A stretch of 14,273 bases of DNA. Origin: an uncultured Paracoccaceae bacterium (lineage in GTDB: Bacteria > Pseudomonadota > Alphaproteobacteria > Rhodobacterales > Rhodobacteraceae). Position numbers and translations under genes: made by a program. How positions within the stretch are numbered: the stretch's first letter is position 1; each line of letters opens with the position of its first letter. This document shows, piece after piece, positions 1-6,173 of the stretch. A model generated the notes under the pieces. The model had not been told where the DNA came from. It saw only the letters and a list, made by a program, of their open reading frames with translations, and ran no database searches. Where the stretch lies: contig CALCPC010000100.1 in NCBI GenBank assembly GCA_937900975.1, positions 1 through 14,273 on the forward strand, written 5' to 3'.

Positions 1-6
1 CATTGG

Positions 7-63
7 ATCAGAAATCGCGGTCTCAAGATCAGCAGGATGCTGATCTTGAACGCGTTTTCTGAT
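7..63. repeat. Large imperfect palindrome downstream of hflX
   Basis: A perfect 12-bp stem (23-34 with 38-49) closes a 3-nt loop, GGA at 35-37. The symmetry continues outward: CGCG at 16-19 pairs with CGCG at 51-54, and ATCAGAAA at 7-14 pairs with TTTCTGAT at 56-63, with a few unpaired bases between. Read on the minus strand it lies about 30 nt after the hflX stop and could form a strong RNA hairpin. There is no T-run behind it, so it is not a classical intrinsic terminator. It is contiguous with, and partly shares bases with, the 50-bp repeat at 48-97, so it is probably the second half of a longer dispersed palindromic element. Function is unknown; transcript-end protection or weak termination are possible. 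Confidence 0.8.
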
Positions 64-97
64 GATGATTGACTCACTTAGACCGGAAATTGCTCTA
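48..97 (-). repeat. 50-bp dispersed repeat, copy A (inverted to copy B)
   Basis: Read on the minus strand from 97 to 48, this stretch matches the plus strand 14224-14273 at 43 of 50 positions with no gaps, by hand alignment. It begins with TAGAGCA, whose TAG is the hflX stop codon, and ends with TCAGAAAACGCGTTC. The last 21 bases are identical in both copies. The two ends of the element are themselves loosely complementary (GCATTTTC type against GAAAACGC), as in the short extragenic palindromes common in alphaproteobacteria. That family comparison is from memory. Confidence 0.8.
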
Positions 98-1369
98 GTC
101 CTGACCGCTTCTGCGCAACTCTTCCCACCGCGCACGGTCTTTGGCGGTCCACGCAATGGCCAAGCGATAGCCTTCGTCCGTCGCCTCCTCGCCGCGCACG
201 AGGTTGTGACGAAACAGCCATGCGCGGTCGCGCCCCTCATCGAACCCAAGTGTCAGCTCGAACGCCTCCACCGGCGGCGCCAGCGCGGCCTCGCTGGCCG
301 CGGTCAGCGTCTCGAACCCGGCCCCGGTCGCGGCCGACAGCACCACACGATCGGCGCGGGTGCGGGCCGCGCCGATCAACACGTCAGCCTCATCGGCGGG
401 AACGCAGTCGATCTTGTTTTGCACCTCGATCATCGGCACGCTGTCGCCCGCGCGCACGCCCAGATCGTCAAGAATGCCGTGCACCGCTTCGGCCTGGATC
501 TCTGTCTCGGGGTGAGAGATGTCGCGCACATGCAAGATCAAATCGGCGTCCGTCACCTCCTCCAACGTGGCGCGGAACGCCGCGACAAGCTGTGTTGGCA
601 GGTCTGAGATAAATCCGACCGTATCCGAGACAATCACGTCGGTCCCACCGGGCAGCGCAACCCGCCGCATCCGTGGATCGAGCGTTGCAAACAGCATGTC
701 CTTGGCCATCACATCGGCACCGCTTAACCGATTGAAAATCGTCGACTTCCCGGCGTTGGTATAGCCGACCAGGGCGACAATCGGAAACGGCACCTTGGCC
801 CGCGCCTTACGGTGCAGCTTGCGCGTCTTCACCACTTTGGACAGCTGGCGGCGGATCCGCGTGAGCTGCTCGGACAGCGCGCGGCGGTCGGCCTCGATCT
901 GGGTCTCACCGGGACCGCCGATAAAGCCCAAGCCGCCGCGCTGCCGCTCTAGGTGGGTCCAACTGCGCACGAGGCGGGATTTTTGGTATGTCAGATGCGC
1001 AAGATCGACCTGCAAAACCCCCTCTCGGGTTTGCGCGCGGTCGCCGAAAATCTCCAGGATCAACCCTGTCCGATCCAGCAATTTGGCCTTCCAGGCCCGC
1101 TCCAAATTGCGCTGCTGAACGGGCGACACCTGGCCATCGACGATGACCAGGCCGATGTCGTCGGCCCCGCAGCGCGCACCGATTTCGGCGACCTTTCCGG
1201 GGCCGAACAGCGTGCCCGCCCGCGGCTCCGGCACGGGCACGATCTTAGCGCCTGCGATCTGGATATCGCCGATCGCGCTGGCCAGGCTTACGATTTCCTC
1301 CAGCGCCATCGCCGGCGTTCGCCGGGCGCTTTGCAGCCGAAAATCGGGATGAAGGACAAGGGTGCGCAA
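95..1369 (-). CDS. hflX: HflX, ribosome-associated GTPase
   Basis: 424 aa. The N-terminal HflX domain contains FGPGKVAEIG (residues 55-64) and DGQVSPVQQRNLE (78-90), followed by the glycine-rich GGLGFIGGPGETQIE segment (145-159) and a basic coiled region (160-192). The GTPase core shows G1 GYTNAGKS (202-209), G3 DTVG (249-252) and G4 NKID (318-321), with SAATGAG as the likely G5. The family binds the 50S subunit, splits stalled or heat-damaged ribosomes and in some species remodels rRNA. The start is TTG at 1369. An in-frame stop, which is the hfq stop itself, lies 30 nt upstream, and no ATG or GTG lies between, so TTG is the only reasonable start before residue 21. The gene lies 30 nt behind hfq, and the hfq-hflX pairing is conserved widely in proteobacteria. 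Its TAG stop is the first codon of the flanking repeat. Confidence 0.95.
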   Translation of the reverse strand: MRTLVLHPDFRLQSARRTPAMALEEIVSLASAIGDIQIAGAKIVPVPEPRAGTLFGPGKVAEIGARCGADDIGLVIVDGQVSPVQQRNLERAWKAKLLDRTGLILEIFGDRAQTREGVLQVDLAHLTYQKSRLVRSWTHLERQRGGLGFIGGPGETQIEADRRALSEQLTRIRRQLSKVVKTRKLHRKARAKVPFPIVALVGYTNAGKSTIFNRLSGADVMAKDMLFATLDPRMRRVALPGGTDVIVSDTVGFISDLPTQLVAAFRATLEEVTDADLILHVRDISHPETEIQAEAVHGILDDLGVRAGDSVPMIEVQNKIDCVPADEADVLIGAARTRADRVVLSAATGAGFETLTAASEAALAPPVEAFELTLGFDEGRDRAWLFRHNLVRGEEATDEGYRLAIAWTAKDRARWEELRRSGQD

Positions 1370-1372
1370 ATC

Positions 1373-1396
1373 GGGCCTACCGGGGTTAAAAGGCCC
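1373..1396 (-). promoter_or_regulatory. Possible hairpin over the hflX ribosome-binding region
   Basis: On the minus strand GGGCCT (1396-1391) can pair with AGGCCC (1378-1373) across a 12-nt loop. The second arm covers the only purine-rich stretch (GGTAGG) just before the TTG start of hflX. Together with the rare start codon this would make hflX translation weak unless ribosomes arrive from hfq. The stem is only 6 bp and may be chance in GC-rich DNA. Confidence 0.3.
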
Positions 1397-1399
1397 CCG

Positions 1400-1639
1400 T
1401 CAGCTTGCGCCATCGCCTTCGTAAAGGTTGACGGGCTGCGAGGGCATGATGGTCGAGATTGCGTGCTTATAGACCAACTGGGATTGCCCGTCACGGCGCA
1501 GAAGGACACAAAAATTGTCAAACCAAGTGATGACGCCCTGCAGTTTAACGCCGTTCACCAAAAAGATTGTCACCGGTATTTTTGCCTTCCGCACATTGTT
1601 GAGGAAAGCATCCTGTAGATTCTGTTTGTCGGCAGCCAT
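1400..1639 (-). CDS. hfq: Hfq, RNA chaperone
   Basis: 79 aa, the short alphaproteobacterial form without the long C-terminal tail. The Sm fold is clear: the start [18 protein letters not shown], the Sm1 strand region [17 protein letters not shown] (about 21-37), and the Sm2 signature YKHAIST at about 57-63. The conserved Q8, F39 region and YKH residues that bind uridine-rich RNA on the proximal face are present. Hfq forms a hexamer that pairs small RNAs with mRNAs; in Rhodobacteraceae it affects nitrogen fixation and photosynthesis gene expression (the nrfA naming in Rhodobacter). An AAGG Shine-Dalgarno lies 9 nt before the ATG. The 185-bp gap upstream suggests its own promoter, so hfq-hflX may be transcribed apart from the ntr-trk genes. 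Confidence 0.98.
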   Translation of the reverse strand: MAADKQNLQDAFLNNVRKAKIPVTIFLVNGVKLQGVITWFDNFCVLLRRDGQSQLVYKHAISTIMPSQPVNLYEGDGAS

Positions 1640-1678
1640 TTTCTTCAGCCTTAAGTTTTGTAGCGCGCGGGGCTGCGC

Positions 1679-1708
1679 GTTATGGTTGTTGCCCCAACCC
1701 CTGGTCAG
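1679..1708 (-). promoter_or_regulatory. Candidate sigma-70 promoter for hfq-hflX
   Basis: On the minus strand CTGACC (1708-1703) and CATAAC (1684-1679) are separated by 18 bp and each match four of six consensus positions. Transcription would begin near 1672, about 33 nt before the hfq ATG. The -35 overlaps one arm of the inverted repeat at 1698-1749, which would suit an operator. This is a by-eye match; alphaproteobacterial promoters are degenerate and the call is weak. Confidence 0.3.
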
Positions 1709-1749
1709 GACCTTTGCGTCCCCTTTGCGTCGGATGCAGAGACCAGGGG
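1698..1749. repeat. Inverted repeat upstream of hfq
   Basis: CCCCTGGTC at 1698-1706 is the exact reverse complement of GACCAGGGG at 1741-1749. With a 2-base bulge the pairing extends through AA/TT to about 1753. The 34-nt loop holds the tandem 10-mer at 1711-1731. It sits between the trkH stop and the hfq start, in the only gap longer than 150 bp on the minus strand. It may be an operator for hfq or a structured RNA after trkH; no T-tract follows it. Confidence 0.6.
1711..1731. repeat. Tandem 10-mer in the hfq upstream region
   Basis: CCTTTGCGTC occurs at 1711-1720 and again at 1722-1731, an 11-bp period (one helical turn), centred in the loop of the 1698-1749 inverted repeat. On the hfq strand it reads GACGCAAAGG twice. 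Same-face spacing is typical of a dimeric regulator site. No regulator can be named. Confidence 0.55.
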
Positions 1750-1824
1750 GGTTCCCTGCTTGACGCGTCGATCACACCAAATGGGTGCAGTGCAATAATA
1801 ATGTGGCGGCAGGGCCGGGGAAGG

Positions 1825-3358
1825 TCAACCGCGCCAAAATTCCGGGTTCAGCAATGCGATAATCACAAGCGCCTCAAGACGTCCAAAGACCATCGCGACC
1901 GACAGGATGATGTGACCCGCGGACGGCAAATCCGCGATCCGCACCCCGGTATCCAGCAAAAACGCCGCCGGGCCGGTGTTGGTCAGCGCCGCGACCGACA
2001 GCGCCAGCGCCCCCTCAAAACCCTGGCCGGTCAATGTCAGACCAAGAAGCGTCAGCGCGATGCCGAACAGAAACAGCATCAAAAACACCCAGGCCAGCGT
2101 TGCCCCCTCCCGCCGGATCCGCCGCGCGGTCATCCCGGCCCCCCCGACAGAGTTCGGGTGGACCAGTCGCGCCATCTCGCGCACACCATGTTTGTAAAGC
2201 GCGTAGACGCGCAAAAGCTTTACGCCGCCGGCCGTCGTGGCAATGGCACCCCCCATCAAAGCCAGCGCCGAGCCCCGACCAGGCCCGGCTTTCGCCCCAA
2301 TCCATGCTCTCGAAGCCCAAGGTAGTGAGATAGGACAAAACCGTGAACGCACTGCCCCAAATGGCCCGCAGCGCAGCGGGCAGATCGCGCTGCGCCTCCA
2401 CGTCCAGCGCGGCGACATAACTGCGCAAAAACAACAACAGCGTGATCGCCACAACGCTTGCCACCGCGATCTTGATTTCAGGATCGCTCAGGCGCGGCGG
2501 GCCGATCTCCCGCTCCCAAAACACGCGCATCACTTTTTGGGTGACGGCGGCGATAAGAAACAGCGCCATCAGCGCCTCTCCCATACGGCCGCTTGCCGCC
2601 ACATCCAGCCCCGACAGCGATGAGATGCCAGAGGTGGCAAGCACCGACATCGCGTGGACCGACGCGACCAAACCGCCCTCGCCCGCCAGCATCAGCAACA
2701 ACGCCAGCGCGAAGGTCAACACGGCGTAGGGCACCAGCACCAGCCGGGCAAAGCGCAGGATGCGGGCATTCGTTGCAACCGCGCTGGTGGACACTTGGCG
2801 GTTGCGGCTTGACGCGCCGGTGCCCAGCGTCGCCTCGATCTCAAACCCGCCAAGGCGCAGCGGCGCCAGGATCGCAAGTGCGGCCACAAGAAAAATAAAT
2901 CCCCCAAGCCAACCGATCAGCCCGCGCCAGAGATGAATTGACGGCGCGATCCGCCCAGGCTCATCAAACAGCGTCGCGCCCGTGGTGGTCAGGCAGGACA
3001 GCATCTCAAAATAAGCGCGGGTCCAGGTAAGGGATGGCAGCGCCAGAACCAACGGCACCGCCAGGAAAAGCGGCAGCGCGAAATACGTCAGCAACAGCGC
3101 CAGCAGCCGGTTGTCGCCAAAGGTGGTGGCCGGCCGCCCAAAGGTCGCAAGGATCACCGTCAGTGTCAGCACGCCCTGCACCAGGGCCGCGGCAAAGAAC
3201 GTTTCGGCCAGCGCGATATCCCCAACCGCAACCGCATGCAGCGCCGGCACCAGCATCAGCCCGGCGCTGATCAAAAGCAGCAAAAGAAAGGGATGCAGCG
3301 TCTCAAGGATCCGGGCAGGGCCGGCCGTTTGGATCCGCCGGCGGCGCTGACGGGCCAT
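1825..3358 (-). pseudogene. trkH: TrkH potassium channel subunit, frameshifted
   Basis: The membrane subunit of the Trk potassium uptake system, about 510 codons if joined, as expected for the family. The first part starts at ATG 3358, one base after the trkA stop, and is strongly hydrophobic. It carries three pore loops: LTTTGA (123-128), LATSGIS (240-246) and LTTLGF (344-349). After about residue 363 its frame becomes arginine-, histidine- and cysteine-rich, unlike the family, and ends at 2015. The proper continuation, with IATTAGGVKLLRVYAL and the fourth pore loop ALTNTGPAA, is in the next frame and ends at TGA 1825. The switch lies between about 2272 and 2258, equal to one extra base or a deletion of 3n+2 bases. 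As written the product lacks the fourth pore loop, so it should not conduct potassium. A sequencing or assembly error is the main alternative. Confidence 0.88.
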
Positions 3359-3359
3359 G

Positions 3360-4736
3360 TCAGAAGAAATTGATCGAGACTTGGAACAGGCTCGCGACAG
3401 CCGCCACGTCGCCCCGCAGCGCAAAAACGGTCAGCACGTCGCCCTCCTCGATCCGCGTTTGTCCCCGCGGGATCACGACCTTGCCTTGTTTCTTCATCGC
3501 CCCCACCAAGGCGCCCTCTGGCCATTCGATATCGCGCAAGCGCTGGCCGGCAATGGCAGAGGTTCCAAGCACTTGCGCCTCCAACACCTCCGCCTCGGCA
3601 TCGCCGATGGAATAGACGGCCCGGATCCGGCCGTGGCGGATATGGCGCAGGATCGACGACACGGTGGTGGCGCGCGGGTTGATCGAGGCGTCGATCCCCA
3701 AAGGGTCCATCAGCGAGGTCAGCGAGGGATCGTTGATCAGCGCGATCACCAGCGGACACCCTTCGGACTTTGCCCGCGCGCAGGTCAGAAGGTTGGTCTT
3801 GTCATCATCGGTCAGCGCCAACAGCGCGTCGGCCTTGGCAAGATTGGCCTCCTCCAGCAGGTTCTGGTCCAACCCATCGCCATGCAGCACGATCGTCCGC
3901 TCTAAGAGATCCGCGGCCTCCTCAGCCACGCTGCGATCAAGCTCAATCAGTTTGGCGCGGGTCTTGGTTTTGGATTGCTCCAGCGAACGCGCCACAGCCA
4001 GCCCCACATTGCCACCGCCAATGATGATCGCGCGCGCGGTCTTTTGGTTGGTCTTGCCAAAGATCTCCAGCGTCCGCTGGACATCGTCTTTGGCCGCGAA
4101 CACATAGATCTGGTCGTGATCGTAGATCTGATCCTCAGGCTCTGGCGCAAACAGCCGCCCCTCGCGGCGGATACCGACGACGCTGGCCTTCAACGTCGAG
4201 AAAAGCTCCGTCAATTGGCGCAGCGGCGTGTTCAGCACGTTGCAATTCGCGCCGATGGCAAGGCCCATCAACTGGGCATCGCCATCCAGAAAGCTTTCGA
4301 TATCGAAGGCCGCAGGCGCCGCCAAACGCCGCAAGGCGGTGTCGGCAACCTCCTTTTCGGGGGAGATGACGACGTCAATCGGCAGGTGATCGCGTTTGTA
4401 GAGATCGAGATGGATCGCGTTCAAATAATTCTGGCTGCGCAACCGCGCGACCTTTCGTGGGACGGCGAACACCGAATGGGCGACCTGACAGGTCACCATG
4501 TTGACCTCATCGGACTGGGTCGCCGCGATGATCATATCCGCGTCCCGTGCGCCCGCCTGCTCCAACACATTGGGATGGGAGGCAAAGCCGGTCAGCCCGT
4601 TCACGTCCAGCCGGTCGGTCAATCTGCGGATCAGCGTGCCGTTCTGGTCGACGACCGTCACGTCATTGCCCTCGGTCGAGAGGTGGCGGGCCAGCTGACC
4701 GCCGACCTGCCCTGCCCCGCAGATGATAACCTTCAT
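3360..4736 (-). CDS. trkA: TrkA, NAD-binding gating subunit of Trk potassium uptake
   Basis: 458 aa, full length for TrkA. It has two RCK repeats. The first has a Rossmann start GAGQVG (7-12) with an acidic residue ending strand 2 (D30), followed by a TrkA_C subdomain near 165-227. The second starts at GGGNVG (240-245) and has its TrkA_C subdomain near 385-452. TrkA is a cytoplasmic ring-forming protein that binds NAD(H)/ATP and gates TrkH. The ATG at 4736 is set by MKVIICGAG being the family start; it overlaps the ntrX stop as ATGA, so translation is probably coupled. The stop lies one base before trkH. This subunit is intact while its channel partner is broken, so if the trkH lesion is real TrkA would have to serve another TrkH elsewhere or be idle. 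Confidence 0.96.
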   Translation of the reverse strand: MKVIICGAGQVGGQLARHLSTEGNDVTVVDQNGTLIRRLTDRLDVNGLTGFASHPNVLEQAGARDADMIIAATQSDEVNMVTCQVAHSVFAVPRKVARLRSQNYLNAIHLDLYKRDHLPIDVVISPEKEVADTALRRLAAPAAFDIESFLDGDAQLMGLAIGANCNVLNTPLRQLTELFSTLKASVVGIRREGRLFAPEPEDQIYDHDQIYVFAAKDDVQRTLEIFGKTNQKTARAIIIGGGNVGLAVARSLEQSKTKTRAKLIELDRSVAEEAADLLERTIVLHGDGLDQNLLEEANLAKADALLALTDDDKTNLLTCARAKSEGCPLVIALINDPSLTSLMDPLGIDASINPRATTVSSILRHIRHGRIRAVYSIGDAEAEVLEAQVLGTSAIAGQRLRDIEWPEGALVGAMKKQGKVVIPRGQTRIEEGDVLTVFALRGDVAAVASLFQVSINFF

Positions 4737-6145
4737 GCGTTCTCGTCCAGCTCCGATGGATCGGCCACCCGCGCGCCGCCACGGCTGGTCGTGACGACGT
4801 TGAGCGACTTCAGCTTCCGGTGCAAGGCCGAGCGTTCCATGCCGACAAAGCTGGCCGTGCGGCTGATATTGCCGCCAAAGCGGTTGATCTGAGCCACCAG
4901 ATACTCCCGCTCGAACATCTCGCGCGCTTCGCGCAGCGGCATTCCCGCATAGCTTGCCGACATCAGCGACACCATGGTCTCTGGCGTCGGCGCGGCCATT
5001 TCGGACGGAAACTCCGACGCGTCGATCTCGCCCTGATCGGGGCCAAGGATCAGGCACCGCTCCAACGTATTGCGCAACTGGCGGATGTTGCCGGGCCAGG
5101 ACATGGTCTGAAGATGCGCGATGGCCTCGGTTCCCAGCGCGCGCAGCGGCAAACCCTGGCTTGCGTTCAACTCTTCCACGAAATGGGCCGCAAGCTCCGG
5201 AATATCGTCGCGCCGCGCGTCCAGCGCCGGCACCGGGATGGGGACAACGTTCAAGCGGTGGTAAAGCTCCTCCCGGAACCGCCCCGCCTCAATCTCCGCC
5301 TTCAGGTCGCGATTGGTCGCCGACAGCACCCGCACATCGACCCGCACCAGGTCGTTGCCGCCCGCGCGCCGGAAGCTTTGATCCACCAGCACCCGCAGGA
5401 TCTTCGACTGCGTGCCCAAAGGCATGTCCGCCACTTCGTCGAAAAACAGGATCCCGCCATTGGCCTGCTCAAAACACCCCGGCTCATGCCCACGATCCTG
5501 GCTGTAGCGGCCGAACAGCACCTCCTCCATCCGCTCCGGCTCGATGGAGGCGGAGGAGATGGTGACAAACGGCGCCTGAGCGCGGTCCGACCGGGCATGG
5601 AGATACCGCGCCGCGACCTCTTTGCCCGCGCCCGCCGGCCCGGCCAGCCTCACCCGCCCGTTCCCCCGCGCAACTTTCTCAAGCTGCGATTTCAGCGCAC
5701 GGAACGTCGCGCTCGACCCCACCATCGCGTGGCCCGTCGTCTCTCGCGTGCGCAAGCTGGCGTTCTCCAGCCGCAGCCGCGAGGTTTCCATCGCGCGCGA
5801 GATGACGACCAGCAACTGGTCGATGTTGAACGGCTTTTCGATAAAATCGTATGCCCCCTGTTTCACCGCAGCGACCGCGATCTCGATATTGCCATGGCCC
5901 GAGATAATCACCACCGGCACCCGGGGGTTGTTGCGTTTGGTCGCTGTCAGAATGTCGATGCCGTCCAGCTTTGAATCCTTCAACCAAATGTCGAGGATGA
6001 TCAGATCCGGCTCTTCGGCGTTGATCTCGGCCATCGCGCTGTCGCTGTCGCCGGCCAGCCGCACCGAATGCCCCTCGTCGCGCAAAATATCGCCGATCAA
6101 TTCCCGGATATCGCGCTCATCGTCCACAATCAAAATATCGCCCAT
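4733..6145 (-). CDS. ntrX: NtrX, NtrC-family response regulator
   Basis: 470 aa. The receiver domain (1-120) has acidic D8/D9, phosphoacceptor D52, S82 and K104. The AAA+ domain (about 141-325) has Walker A GPAGAGKE (169-176) and Walker B ILFFDEVADMP (231-241). The Fis-type helix-turn-helix is at about 410-450 (GGNISRTASFVGMERSALHR). The stretch between LFG (210-212) and FEQANGG (225-231), where sigma-54 activators carry GAFTGA, has no such motif, so activation through sigma-54 is unlikely. NtrX is the partner of NtrY in nitrogen, nitrate-respiration, redox and envelope control. The start at ATG 6145 is chosen because it begins MGDILIVDDE and has GGAG sequences 8-15 nt upstream; the in-frame extension to 6205 would cross the end of ntrY. 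Confidence 0.96.
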   Translation of the reverse strand: MGDILIVDDERDIRELIGDILRDEGHSVRLAGDSDSAMAEINAEEPDLIILDIWLKDSKLDGIDILTATKRNNPRVPVVIISGHGNIEIAVAAVKQGAYDFIEKPFNIDQLLVVISRAMETSRLRLENASLRTRETTGHAMVGSSATFRALKSQLEKVARGNGRVRLAGPAGAGKEVAARYLHARSDRAQAPFVTISSASIEPERMEEVLFGRYSQDRGHEPGCFEQANGGILFFDEVADMPLGTQSKILRVLVDQSFRRAGGNDLVRVDVRVLSATNRDLKAEIEAGRFREELYHRLNVVPIPVPALDARRDDIPELAAHFVEELNASQGLPLRALGTEAIAHLQTMSWPGNIRQLRNTLERCLILGPDQGEIDASEFPSEMAAPTPETMVSLMSASYAGMPLREAREMFEREYLVAQINRFGGNISRTASFVGMERSALHRKLKSLNVVTTSRGGARVADPSELDENA

Positions 6146-6173
6146 ACTGCTCCGCTCCTTTTTTATCGTTGCA

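Noticed and set aside
23..49. Intrinsic terminator for hflX
   Set aside because: The hairpin is strong but no T-run follows on the minus strand, and the stem is not especially GC-rich, so it is listed as a palindromic repeat.
2245..2285. Programmed ribosomal frameshift in trkH
   Set aside because: No classical slippery heptamer is placed at the switch, and TrkH is not known to use frameshifting. Mutation or error is simpler.
3975..4892. Plus-strand open frame of 305 codons over trkA and the ntrX end
   Set aside because: Antisense to intact TrkA, crosses a gene boundary, and has no family-like motif.
4820..5974. Long plus-strand open frame of 384 codons over ntrX
   Set aside because: It is antisense to a clear ntrX and its translation is low-complexity and rich in Arg, His and Gln, as expected for the shadow of a GC-rich gene.
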